DNA of 22,313 bases from a virus, in IMG/VR virus record IMGVR_UViG_3300027980_000100, positions 1 through 22,313 of that record; one strand, 5' to 3'. The position numbers and the translations under genes are program-made. How positions within the stretch are numbered: position 1 is the stretch's first letter; the number at the start of each line of letters is the position of its first letter. The notes beneath the pieces were generated by a model, which had not been told where the DNA came from, searched no databases, and saw only the letters and a list, made by a program, of their open reading frames with translations. Positions 5,748 through 14,136 of the stretch are shown here, in pieces.

Positions 5748-7930
5748 ACTACTGATACATCAATTACATCTTGTCTATCTTCCAAACCTGTTTTAATATC
5801 AACCGTTTGTACGACTATCGGAGGAAGATTTCTAATTACACTCTCTGTAATGTTATTTATGTTTGGTGCTGGTGATTCTTGTTGAATGTCAGCTTGCCCT
5901 CCGTCCTGCATACGGCCTCTTTTACTTGACAAAGGTACACCACCGCCAATGCGTTGGTTAATATCACTCAGTGAATTAATATAGGCTGAAGCATCTTTAT
6001 TAAGAACATAAAAGTTTTCTTTTCCTTCTACGTTGGCAACATGCCGCCCGGAACCTGTGAATAAATCTATTCCACCGCCTGAGTGACTTGGGCCTTCGAA
6101 AGTTCCAAAGCTTGCGCCTTTTTTAGCGAGTGGAACTTTACCGCCTTTAGCAAATTTTTGATTTCTGATTGTTGCTATTTGAAAGGCTGTTGCTGTTGCG
6201 GCTGCGCCTGCTGCAATTATACCAGCCGGGATAAATGGCTGAGTCAATAAAGCATTTAAAAATACTAATGAACCCTTAACAATAGCTTGCCTTATTGCTA
6301 ACTTCTGATTTCTTTTAGCAAATTTCTTTTCAATTGCTGCTTTTTTCTCTTCATTATCTCCTGCGGCTGCTAATTCAGCTTGTAATTTAGCGTTATTTTG
6401 GTCAATTAAAAACTGAGTGGCTTGACCTGTGATATCTTGTATTGCACTAATAGATTGCTTTAAAATATTACGCCTGGCAGCGGCTTGGTTTTTTGTATCT
6501 TCTGTTTGCTGTTCTTGAGCTTCAAGATTTATCTCTACTGATTTTCTAGCTGCTTCCTTTTCAGCTTCTAGCATTAAATCAATATTTTCTAGCTCTCTTT
6601 CTATTTCTTCATCAATTTCGGCTTGGGCTAATTCTTTTTCAGCTTGTTTTTCTGCATTAATCTGATTAATAGCTGTCTGTCTTTCGCTCTGGAATCTCCT
6701 GCGCCTTTCCGCATTTGTAGTTTCTAAATCAATTTGAGCCTTCTCAAGTTCTGCAAGTTTTTCATAATCTTCAAGCCTATTTTCACCTTGAGCCATTTCA
6801 AGTTTCTGAATCTGTACCCTTTCGGCTGCAAGATCCTCTTCAATAGCTAATATCTCATTTTGTTTATTGATAGCTTCATCAAGTAGATCCAATCTTTGCT
6901 GTGCTGTTGTATTTTCTCTGTCTGCTGCCTCTGCTCTTAATTGTGCGATATCTCTGTTAAGCATTGCAACATCAGTTAAGGAGCTTATTTCATCTCTTCT
7001 TAATTCGTTTTGTTTTGCTGCAATTGTCTCGGCTCTCTTTAAGTTTTCTTCTAAATCTGCATTTAATTCATCAAGTTTACCCTTTACTGCATCAATGGCT
7101 TTGCCTGCGTTGTCTTTTAAGGTATTCCAAAGCCCGTTATCTTTAACATCTTCACCAAATTTTTTAAGTCCTGCCTGAGCCTTATCTTTTAAATTTTTAG
7201 CCCAACCCTTTATCCCTCCTTCGGATTCTCTTATATTTTTTGTAAAGTCAGATATACCTTTCCCGGCATTAATTAATTGATCTTTAAAGACACTCACCAC
7301 ACCTTTAGCCTTATTCATTGTTTTATTCCAACGCTCTTGGCCTTCTGCGGAGCCTGTGAAAAATGATTTTAAAGCGGCTCCTGCTCCTGCAATAAGACCA
7401 ATAAGCCAACCTAATGGTGTTGCAAATATTACTTTAGCAAGCGTTTTCATCATTGTAATTACACTACTAATTGGGCCAGGTAACCCGCTCATGGCTTGCC
7501 CGTACTTACCTATATTACCTTTTGCTTTCTCTGTTTGGGTTCCTGATTTTTGATAAGCCTTATCAAGCTTATTAATTTTCTTTCTTAGCTCTTCAGAACG
7601 TTTTGCACCTTCTTTTGTAGATGTGTTTAAAGAATTCCTTTCCCTTATTAATTGGCTAATTGCTTGCTTTAATTGATCACGACTTCCTTTTTCGGATTGT
7701 ACTATCTTAATTAAATCTTTACGTTGTTTCTTTTCGGCTCCTAATTGGGTTTGTATTTTAGCTTTTTGCTTTGATGCTTCAACATCTGAGATCTGACCCT
7801 TTTCAACCTGATCTTTTAATTGAGCTTGGGCAACGGTTAATCCCTCGATTGATTGAGTAAGATCATCAATTCCTTTCTCAGCCTCATCAGTATTATATTC
7901 TACATCAATTAAAATCGTTTCGTCAGCCAT
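5744..7930 (-). CDS. Tail tape measure protein
   Basis: The 728-residue protein has long Lys/Glu/Gln/Ala-rich coiled-coil stretches (about residues 20-135 and 280-540), a hydrophobic block around 155-190 (AKVIFATPLGWLIGLIAGAG) and a second around 553-585 (GSLVFLNALL, PAGIIAAGAAATATAF). The C-terminal part carries a glycine-rich segment GPSHSGGGID followed by ANVEGKENFYVL, a pattern common near the end of Bacteroidota phage tape measures. The protein sets tail length and spans the tube lumen. By the rule of thumb of about 0.15 nm per residue, the tail would be near 110 nm. The ATG at 7930 follows the previous stop by one base; the stop overlaps the HTH-like gene. Being short, it suits a siphovirus with a modest tail. 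Confidence 0.9.
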   Translation of the reverse strand: MADETILIDVEYNTDEAEKGIDDLTQSIEGLTVAQAQLKDQVEKGQISDVEASKQKAKIQTQLGAEKKQRKDLIKIVQSEKGSRDQLKQAISQLIRERNSLNTSTKEGAKRSEELRKKINKLDKAYQKSGTQTEKAKGNIGKYGQAMSGLPGPISSVITMMKTLAKVIFATPLGWLIGLIAGAGAALKSFFTGSAEGQERWNKTMNKAKGVVSVFKDQLINAGKGISDFTKNIRESEGGIKGWAKNLKDKAQAGLKKFGEDVKDNGLWNTLKDNAGKAIDAVKGKLDELNADLEENLKRAETIAAKQNELRRDEISSLTDVAMLNRDIAQLRAEAADRENTTAQQRLDLLDEAINKQNEILAIEEDLAAERVQIQKLEMAQGENRLEDYEKLAELEKAQIDLETTNAERRRRFQSERQTAINQINAEKQAEKELAQAEIDEEIERELENIDLMLEAEKEAARKSVEINLEAQEQQTEDTKNQAAARRNILKQSISAIQDITGQATQFLIDQNNAKLQAELAAAGDNEEKKAAIEKKFAKRNQKLAIRQAIVKGSLVFLNALLTQPFIPAGIIAAGAAATATAFQIATIRNQKFAKGGKVPLAKKGASFGTFEGPSHSGGGIDLFTGSGRHVANVEGKENFYVLNKDASAYINSLSDINQRIGGGVPLSSKRGRMQDGGQADIQQESPAPNINNITESVIRNLPPIVVQTVDIKTGLEDRQDVIDVSVV

Positions 7931-7931
7931 A

Positions 7932-9713
7932 TTATAAAAACTTAAATAGTTCTACTTTTGTCATCTTTCCTGGTGTAAAATCCTCCATTACTTGAACAAA
8001 GAAATTACTTTTAAAATGCTCAATATAAACCAAAGTTAAGAAATCATGACCAATTACATCAAGTTGGTTTAAATCTGCAACACCTTCGATTAATCTTAGC
8101 CTATAAAAAGAGTCTAACCAATTCTGATAATAATTAGCTTTCAATGTTCTCCAATCTAATTGAAGGAATCTTCCTAATAATGTCGAGGCTCCTTCTGTTT
8201 CATCAATCATATAGACTAATCTATTATTGATTTCGTTTAATCTTTCGGTATCATCGTATATTTCGAAACCAGCAATAGTTTCATTTGCGTTTTCAATCTC
8301 GAATTCCTCTGACGCTCCCCACTCTAATTGCAACACATCTACAATGTCTTGTAAGGCTTCATTATTAATCGTAAATGTTTCTTCGCCTAAATCAGATTGC
8401 ACCGTATCATCATTATCATAAATAAGATTATTAAGCTTGGCATATCCTGAAATCCGATTTGTTTGTGAAAAATTATCTGCATCAAATTTATCAGACCAAT
8501 CAATTGAATTAAGTTTTGATAAGTTTTTAAGACTCCTTAATTTTATGACTTTATTAAATGAATCAGGTTCGATAATGCTGTTTGTTATTTTTATTGCATC
8601 CCTGAATATATCAACCTGCTCCTTTTCTGGCATATTATCGTAAGCTTTAACACGATATCCAATAAGATTATTGCTTGATATATTACCTAGCTCTTGTTCT
8701 TCGATGATGGTATAAAGGAAAGTACTATCAAAAGTGAAATCACCGGAACCATTAATTGTTACCTGGACATTTACAGAAGTGTCGCTTCCTGAAGCTTTGA
8801 AAGTACTTGTTTTCAAATCAATAAATGTTTGCTCTTTAGAAACAAAGAATTCTTTTGTTTGTTGCTTTCCGCTTGGTGATGATGTGCTAATAAATTTTAT
8901 TGTTACATCAGTTTCAGCCTCAATATCACCTCTGAGCCTAAAAATAGTGGGCGTGGTTCCTATGGTTACGGTTGTACTAGCTGTTGTTACATTAAATTCA
9001 AAATCATTTGTATCTAACCCAGATAAATTTTCTTCACCCGATAGACTTAATGTAGTATCAAGTGTTTTTTGATAACTAGTCACATAAAATACTGCGGCAT
9101 TGGAAGAAATTGCAATCTTTTCAAGGATACCAGTATCAATATCAATAGTCCATCCTTGCGCCTCAATAGCATCAATCAATATTCTTTCAAATGAAAAACA
9201 AGGCCTTGAGTATGTTAACCCTGCATCTCCTGAAGTAAAACGGGTTTTATCCTCTGTTTTTTCTTCATGCATAGCAATTATAGGCCAAATCCATACATTT
9301 GTAATTGATAAAGAATTCAAAGCGTTGTAAGATGTATCATTGAATGTGAAATCATATTGATCCCAGGGTAAGCGGTTAATAAGCTGGCTTAGATTTTCAA
9401 ATAATTCTTTGGAGCTTTCGGATAATTGAAATTGATATGAATCATTTGCCTCGTTGAGAAATCCAACACCATTAAAAATAAAGAATTGATCTATTAATTT
9501 GGCTGTATAAAGTTTATCCAATCCCGATCCATTTGTTTCTACACGATCAGCACTCTCAAAAATCTCTTGATTAGTATTAGTTTTTGGTAGTTTAAGCCGA
9601 TTCGTCGTATCAATATTGCGCAAAGAAAGGTTTGAAAGGTCTATAGCCTTCCTGGTAATAGCAATTACATTATTACCCAAATCCGCTTCCTTTCCGTTTA
9701 TCTCTAATCTCAT
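7932..9713 (-). CDS. Large tail/baseplate-type structural protein, 593 residues
   Basis: The 593-residue protein starts MRLEINGKEADLGNNVIAIT and, near residues 31-50, has LRNIDTTNRLKLPKTNTNQE. A start of the form 'xINGKxxDL' followed by an 'LPKTNTNxxIF' segment recurs in uncharacterised tail proteins of Bacteroidota phages and prophages. The rest is beta-rich (SLSGEENLSGLDTNDFEFNV) with few cysteines and no signal peptide. It ends in a compact segment LFKFL. It lies directly before the tape measure and is ATGA-coupled to the 143-residue gene, so it is probably part of the tail tip or baseplate, comparable in place to distal tail proteins. No catalytic motif is visible. Confidence 0.6.
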   Translation of the reverse strand: MRLEINGKEADLGNNVIAITRKAIDLSNLSLRNIDTTNRLKLPKTNTNQEIFESADRVETNGSGLDKLYTAKLIDQFFIFNGVGFLNEANDSYQFQLSESSKELFENLSQLINRLPWDQYDFTFNDTSYNALNSLSITNVWIWPIIAMHEEKTEDKTRFTSGDAGLTYSRPCFSFERILIDAIEAQGWTIDIDTGILEKIAISSNAAVFYVTSYQKTLDTTLSLSGEENLSGLDTNDFEFNVTTASTTVTIGTTPTIFRLRGDIEAETDVTIKFISTSSPSGKQQTKEFFVSKEQTFIDLKTSTFKASGSDTSVNVQVTINGSGDFTFDSTFLYTIIEEQELGNISSNNLIGYRVKAYDNMPEKEQVDIFRDAIKITNSIIEPDSFNKVIKLRSLKNLSKLNSIDWSDKFDADNFSQTNRISGYAKLNNLIYDNDDTVQSDLGEETFTINNEALQDIVDVLQLEWGASEEFEIENANETIAGFEIYDDTERLNEINNRLVYMIDETEGASTLLGRFLQLDWRTLKANYYQNWLDSFYRLRLIEGVADLNQLDVIGHDFLTLVYIEHFKSNFFVQVMEDFTPGKMTKVELFKFL

Positions 9714-10141
9714 TTTGCAAGAGCTAATTCATATTGAATAATATTGAATGTCAAATTATATCGTCCGTTTGTTTGTCTCCATCTGTTAGGATTTCCAACT
9801 ATCCCGACACGTTCAGTTGTACCATCTTTGAAAACCCTTATAATTTTTTTAGCCACAAGAATAGAACTTAAAACTTTCAAATCATTAAGTGTTAAATCTT
9901 CGGCAACTAATTTAATAGGTCTTTCTTCTGATGAAATAATATTTTGAAGTTTTGACTCTGTTTGTAAATTAACAGGTGATGCACTTACATCCTGCGATTC
10001 TTCCCAATCAGTAAACAAATAATTCATATAGCTGCCTGTTCTGGAATACCAACCAAGCATAAATTCAAACTCTTCATAATTCGAATCTGACTCGCTTGTT
10101 GGTGTCTCAACCTTGATTATTTTTGTGTTTATTGTCGCCAT
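9710..10141 (-). CDS. Probable minor tail protein, 143 residues
   Basis: The 143-residue protein is mostly beta and polar, with EFMLGWYSRTGSYMNYLFTDWEE in the first half and a segment around VFKDGTTERVGIVGNPNRW near the end. There is no signal peptide or membrane helix. The ATG at 10141 lies 13 nt inside the end of the HExxH gene; its stop overlaps the start of the 593-residue protein (ATGA). The pairing with the large tail protein suggests a partner in the tail tip, but I recognise no family. Confidence 0.55.
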   Translation of the reverse strand: MATINTKIIKVETPTSESDSNYEEFEFMLGWYSRTGSYMNYLFTDWEESQDVSASPVNLQTESKLQNIISSEERPIKLVAEDLTLNDLKVLSSILVAKKIIRVFKDGTTERVGIVGNPNRWRQTNGRYNLTFNIIQYELALAK

Positions 10142-10413
10142 TGTGCAAAGTGTTTCCTATTCTTTAAATAGTTTGGATCGCTTTGGTGTTTATATGCTTC
10201 TTTTTCGAATGATATACCTCGATAACCTTTAAAAATCCATTCAATGAAGTATATCAGATAGAAGAAAACAATCAACAATTCCTTTTGTTGCTCTCCATGA
10301 ATCGACTCGTGCCTTCTCATTATAAGATTATCTTTCTTATAAAAAACAAATGGCCAATGTGTAATTGCATTAAAACCCTTTGCAGGATAGCGTTTTGTCT
10401 TAATGAATTTCAT
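10129..10413 (-). CDS. Small HExxH protein with hydrophobic helix, putative zincin-like
   Basis: From the ATG at 10413 the product is 94 residues. This ATG makes a TAATG junction with the previous stop and follows AGGAG by two bases; the longer frame would need TTG at 10428. The sequence contains RRHESIHGEQQKELL, a zinc-peptidase-like HExxH, followed by a hydrophobic helix (IVFFYLIYFIEWIF) and then ISFEKEAYKH, where the Glu could be a third ligand. I recall similar small 'HE-x-IH-x-x-QQ-x-EL...FYL-x-Y...SFE-x-EAY' proteins of unknown function in Bacteroidota. The length is far below that of a usual peptidase. It sits inside the tail operon, so a role in processing a virion protein or in envelope entry is possible but unproven. 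Confidence 0.65.
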   Translation of the reverse strand: MKFIKTKRYPAKGFNAITHWPFVFYKKDNLIMRRHESIHGEQQKELLIVFFYLIYFIEWIFKGYRGISFEKEAYKHQSDPNYLKNRKHFAQWRQ

Positions 10414-11165
10414 TACTCCTCGTGCCAAATAGTTATAAACCCTCTATTATATGATGTTTTATCAAATATTGTTGTGTCAAATTGGCCGCCTGTAACTCTA
10501 CTCATAAATACATTAGCTCCTTTTAATATCCAAGCTCCATCCATTGCTAGTGCGCTACCTGGAACCGCTGACGATTCAACAACATTAAGACTAAAAGCTT
10601 CAGGCCAAATCGCTGCATCATCATCCGCATATATCTGCACATCTACAACTTTTATTTTAGTCCAATCACTTATTCCGTGTGCAATACTCACTGAAATTGT
10701 AGTATCCATATTCCAATCACCAATTTGAATTACTTTTTGTTTAAGCTCAATATTGTTATCAACATTAACAGACTCTATATAAATAGAATTATCCTTATTG
10801 GTAATGCGATAAATAACATCTGTTACAGTGTTATCAATATAATCTTGCCTTTGTGACACATCAGTTGCCCCGGTAAAGTCTACAGTGTGACCCGCTGATT
10901 TAGTTAATTTCAAATATTTAATTTCACCTTGCGCAATATTACTCAATGTGTAGGTGCTATTTGCGCTTTGTGTTACTGTTATATAATCAATATCAGTAAA
11001 ATCTAATGTTTTGGTTCCTGCGGCTGTATCTGCAAAAGTTACATCTTTGCGAAATGTCAAGCTCTGACAAAAGTTATCATTAAGCACCTCCTTTAGTTCT
11101 TCAAGGTCAACAATTGCGGCTAATGCCTCAATAAATACTGCTACCTCATCTCTATTGTTTGCCAT
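10413..11165 (-). CDS. Probable tail-fibre/receptor-binding type protein, 250 residues
   Basis: The 250-residue protein has an N-terminal helical part (FIEALAAIVDLEELKEVL), a beta-rich middle with many Thr/Ser/Asn (FADTAAGTKTLDFTDIDY; KSAGHTVDFTG) and a C-terminal region (QIGDWNMDTT, YADDDAAIWP, TGGQFD, SYNRGFITIWHEE). An 'IGDW-x-MD' start and an 'NRG-x-I' end recall C-terminal domains of phage fibre proteins that I have seen in Bacteroidota phages; this is memory, not a search. No signal peptide. Gap of 2 nt to the previous gene; its stop joins the HExxH gene as TAATG. Confidence 0.55.
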   Translation of the reverse strand: MANNRDEVAVFIEALAAIVDLEELKEVLNDNFCQSLTFRKDVTFADTAAGTKTLDFTDIDYITVTQSANSTYTLSNIAQGEIKYLKLTKSAGHTVDFTGATDVSQRQDYIDNTVTDVIYRITNKDNSIYIESVNVDNNIELKQKVIQIGDWNMDTTISVSIAHGISDWTKIKVVDVQIYADDDAAIWPEAFSLNVVESSAVPGSALAMDGAWILKGANVFMSRVTGGQFDTTIFDKTSYNRGFITIWHEE

Positions 11166-11167
11166 AT

Positions 11168-12109
11168 CTAAGTTATTTTAAAATCACTACTAAAATCGTC
11201 AGGGCTAAAATCTGGTAATGTTGAATACTCAGCCACAAACTCAATATATTCTGTATCTGAATCATAAACAAAATCTTTATCCAGATTAATAAAAAACAAT
11301 CCTTGTTCTGAAGCGTTCAAAGTTGTTATTGCATTGTCAGCTACTAAAAGACTTTGGTTAATGTCAAGCTCATCAAATGATATTGCTAAACCGGACCCAT
11401 CATTGTTTAATTTAGAATGAGTCAAGATAATACCATATGGATAACCCTTCCATAGTTTTGGTTCGTCAAGTTCATTAATTAAGCTTTCATATTCTGCCTG
11501 CTCAGTTCCATAGTATAATATTATTTCCTGATCAATTAGTGTGAATGTTGTTGAGCTATCCTCATATACTTCTCTATACTGAACTTTGAAAACAACCCTT
11601 GATTCTTCAAGTAGTTGGGTGATATATTCAAAGAAAATTATGTTTAAATCATTTGCAATAGATGTATCAATTGTTACATTTCCGGCATTGTCCCCGTCGT
11701 CAATTAGTGAGAAGGGTAAAATCTTTATTGATGAGTTATCCGGGTCGATTAATTCACATTCTAAGTGCCAATTTTTTAGATAATTTATGTATCCAGTATT
11801 AGAGCTTTCAACAAAATTAATTTCCGCATCAATTGTGTTTGCTGTAATTGCGGTTATGGTTCCAGTTTCATCATATTGATAACCTGTTGTTCCAATAGCA
11901 TTAAGATAAACCTGATCGCCAATAGATAGAATACTTGTTAAATCACTGCCAATTGTAATACGAACGAATGAACCAACGCCCAACCCAACAGAAGTAATTG
12001 ATAAATCCTCCCTTTTAAATTTGTACTCTACAGGAAGAAAGCCAGCAAATAAGTTCTTCACAATGCCGCCTTCAGTTATAACCGGGCTTTCTGTTACTGC
12101 TACGCTCAT
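11168..12109 (-). CDS. Phage structural protein, 313 residues
   Basis: The 313-residue protein begins MSVAVTESPVITEGG, followed by LFAGFLPVEYKFKREDL. It is beta-rich, with a possible Ig/SH3-like part around SIGDQVYLNAIGTTGYQYD that reads like a beta-barrel insertion, and it ends in an acidic stretch (DFSPDDFSSDFKIT). Proteins with an 'FAG-x-x-P-x-EYKF-x-RED' start are common hypothetical structural proteins in Bacteroidota phages, as far as I recall. It is ATGA-coupled to the gp10-like neck gene, so a neck or tail role is reasonable. Function unresolved. Confidence 0.55.
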   Translation of the reverse strand: MSVAVTESPVITEGGIVKNLFAGFLPVEYKFKREDLSITSVGLGVGSFVRITIGSDLTSILSIGDQVYLNAIGTTGYQYDETGTITAITANTIDAEINFVESSNTGYINYLKNWHLECELIDPDNSSIKILPFSLIDDGDNAGNVTIDTSIANDLNIIFFEYITQLLEESRVVFKVQYREVYEDSSTTFTLIDQEIILYYGTEQAEYESLINELDEPKLWKGYPYGIILTHSKLNNDGSGLAISFDELDINQSLLVADNAITTLNASEQGLFFINLDKDFVYDSDTEYIEFVAEYSTLPDFSPDDFSSDFKIT

Positions 12110-12543
12110 ATCTTATTAATACCTTTCATTTTTACTAATAAATCTTGTTTGGCCCACCTTGGAGCCTCGCGGTTTAATTCGTCAAGTAATGCTTTTCTCT
12201 TCTTATCAAGTTCAATACCCTTAGAACTATTTTTAAAAATCTCTGTTCCTTCTCTAGCAATCTTACGACCAATTAAATAAGGTGAAATCTCAACAGGTTT
12301 GTTAACTGCCCACTCTGTTATAACATCTACAGGGGGAAATCTCCCAGGGGCACGACCTTTATCAAGATAATACATGTAGAAAATACCGTATGAAGTGACA
12401 GAATTTTTGCGCTCATTAACCTCAATACGCATTGAATTTGCAGCCTCTTGAGTGTTATCAATGCCTTTTGAGCTTAAATCATCCCTTATCGATTGATTGA
12501 ATTGCTCTACTAGTTTTTCGGTATTGTATAGTAATTCACTCAT
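12106..12543 (-). CDS. HK97 gp10-like neck / head-tail joining protein
   Basis: The 145-residue protein has the pattern of gp10-type neck proteins: an N-terminal helix, a strand region around NSVTSYGIFYMYYLDKGRAP, then GRFPPVDVITEWAVNK, and a C-terminal helical part with IGRKIAREGTEIF. The 'YLDKGR-x-PG-x-x-PP-x-x-x-I-x-x-W' segment is the most telling. In tailed phages this protein helps close the head and join it to the tail. It is flanked by TAATG (upstream) and ATGA (downstream) junctions. Length fits the family. Confidence 0.75.
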   Translation of the reverse strand: MSELLYNTEKLVEQFNQSIRDDLSSKGIDNTQEAANSMRIEVNERKNSVTSYGIFYMYYLDKGRAPGRFPPVDVITEWAVNKPVEISPYLIGRKIAREGTEIFKNSSKGIELDKKRKALLDELNREAPRWAKQDLLVKMKGINKI

Positions 12544-13589
12544 TATGGATCTACAATGTGACCTTCAGCAACAACTAAAAATGAAATTATACTCGATAAA
12601 TCATCTTGTACTAAAAATTCTAAATCCTCTCCCGGAGCAAGTCTTATAACTACCCCAATTTTAGATTGACCACCAAATGTTAAACGTGATGTAAAACCGT
12701 CTTGTCCTTGTTGTGGGTTAGTGGCAGATGCAACATCCCAATCATACATCAACCCGGCTAAGTCTTGATTTGTTTTCGCGTTAAATATATTATAGTACGT
12801 GCCGTCACGTTTTCGTAATACTAACCCGTTAGTTATACCCCCGGCTATATCTGCAAATGTTGATAAATCAACCGCCGAAGTGGTTGTACATGTAAATATT
12901 ATTCTCGTTACGTCAATAGTAATTCCAATAGGTGAAGGAGAAACCCCCCTTAATCCAAATGTTTGTGTTGCTTGACTGCCGTCAACGGCCAAATTTTTAT
13001 CTGTTAAATCAACAAATGAAGCCGAATCATAGGCAACATCTAAAGGAGTGTCAAGAAATAAAGTATCTATGTTTTTAGATAACGTATTAAATGTTGAAAA
13101 CCTATTCAATGTTGGGTTAAATATCACTACGTAGGTGTTATTAGCAGATCCTAAAGTGTCCAATACTGTTATAAATGTGTCGCCAACGGCTCGATCAGCT
13201 GCTAAAGTTGTTGATTCTGCTATACGATTAAAATTAACTATTACCGCTTGTGTTGTCTGGTCTTGCACTGAAACATCAGAAACAACCCTATTTAATATTG
13301 TTGTTAAATAATCAATGGCCTCATCTTGAGTGTTGAATGTTGATGAATCTGTTTTAAATATCTCTGAATAGGTTCCTATATTGTATTCCTGCTTTGTAAT
13401 TCCATCTTTTAAAATGAAGTTATCCCGCACCAACCTATAATTAACCATGCCAGGAGTCATAAATAACGGCGTAGTCTCTAAATTATCTATGCGAATCATC
13501 CCGTTTTCTTGATAAACATAATTAGAATCCTGTGTGTAACTATTTAGAATTAGTCCAAATAAAAACAATAATGTGAATAACTTTTTCAT
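12543..13589 (-). CDS. Virion-type protein carrying a Sec signal peptide, 348 residues
   Basis: The first ~20 residues (MKKLFTLLFLFGLILNSYT) are a clear export signal. The rest looks like phage structure: an N-terminal part (IRIDNLETTPLFMTPGMVNY; TQDEAIDYLTTILNR), a beta-rich middle, and a C-terminal region with GGITNGLVLRKRDGTYYNIF, AKTNQDLAG, RLTFGGQSKIGVVIRLAPG and VQDDLSSIISF. The 'LTNG...KTN...TF-G-Q-x-x-x-GV-x-IRL...QDDLS' order resembles a widespread structural protein of marine phages, as I remember it. It lies between the connector and neck genes. A signal peptide on such a protein is odd: either the signal is a membrane anchor or the protein goes to the envelope. Cleavage near residue 19-20 is a guess. 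Confidence 0.7.
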   Translation of the reverse strand: MKKLFTLLFLFGLILNSYTQDSNYVYQENGMIRIDNLETTPLFMTPGMVNYRLVRDNFILKDGITKQEYNIGTYSEIFKTDSSTFNTQDEAIDYLTTILNRVVSDVSVQDQTTQAVIVNFNRIAESTTLAADRAVGDTFITVLDTLGSANNTYVVIFNPTLNRFSTFNTLSKNIDTLFLDTPLDVAYDSASFVDLTDKNLAVDGSQATQTFGLRGVSPSPIGITIDVTRIIFTCTTTSAVDLSTFADIAGGITNGLVLRKRDGTYYNIFNAKTNQDLAGLMYDWDVASATNPQQGQDGFTSRLTFGGQSKIGVVIRLAPGEDLEFLVQDDLSSIISFLVVAEGHIVDP

Positions 13590-13593
13590 GATT

Positions 13594-14136
13594 TCAAATT
13601 GTTAGTGTATTAAATGATGTTTTTGGTTTGTTTTCTGCTCTTCCTTCCCATTCTGGATAAGTTGAATCGTTTTCATTAAGAAATTCGACAATATTGTTAC
13701 GGTAAGAAGTAATATTCTTGAAGTATGCTGAGTTAATACGGTCTATTGTTTTCTGATTGATTTTAGTCATGTTATCTTGTGGGTTATCCTGAAATTGTAT
13801 ATTTCCGTAGTCAGCTTGGAAGTAATCACCCTCACGAACATTAAGAGCAAGCCAATGGTAAGCAAGAAAAGGCCGTAAACCGTAGTAAATTATTGTATCA
13901 TTGTCGAGCTCATATTCTTTACCGTCTACTAAATCAACATATTTTTGTGCTGTTGGTTGGCCTGTTGTCTCACTTAAATCATTATATAAAGCAGTATAAA
14001 GAGGATCACGTAACAACTCCCTTAATTGAGTTTGTTGCACTTCAAATGCAAAAGCGTTGAAACGCTCTTGATTAAAGTTATTAGAAATATTCCTATATTC
14101 CTGGACGTTACTCTGCGTCAATATCACCTTCGCCAT
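13594..14136 (-). CDS. Head-tail connector / head completion protein
   Basis: The 180-residue, mainly helical protein begins MAKVILTQSNVQEYRNISNN and has a stretch QTQLRELLRDPLYTALYNDL, then a YGLRPFLAYHWLAL helix and a C-terminal helix rich in Tyr/Asn. Small helical proteins of this kind directly after the portal are head-tail connectors, and it resembles the Bacteroidota connector group (DUF6712-like) that I remember. It is coupled to the portal gene by a TAATG junction. The next gene starts after a 4-nt gap. Confidence 0.6.
   Translation of the reverse strand: MAKVILTQSNVQEYRNISNNFNQERFNAFAFEVQQTQLRELLRDPLYTALYNDLSETTGQPTAQKYVDLVDGKEYELDNDTIIYYGLRPFLAYHWLALNVREGDYFQADYGNIQFQDNPQDNMTKINQKTIDRINSAYFKNITSYRNNIVEFLNENDSTYPEWEGRAENKPKTSFNTLTI

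Noticed and set aside
6867-7178. Plus-strand frame of 103 residues rich in Ser/Leu/Phe (and 6964-7146, 7356-7553)
   Set aside because: Antisense to the tape measure coiled coils; composition is what the complement of Lys/Glu/Ala-rich codons gives.
8227-9330. Chain of plus-strand frames opposite the 593-residue tail gene
   Set aside because: Antisense shadows, no starts with ribosome sites, no operon on the plus strand anywhere in the window.
10426-10428. TTG start adding five residues to the HExxH protein
   Set aside because: ATG at 10413 gives a TAATG junction with AGGAG close by; the longer start is only a non-ATG extension.
10285-10728. 147-residue plus-strand frame
   Set aside because: Antisense to the HExxH and fibre-type genes; both of those have coupled junctions and sensible composition.
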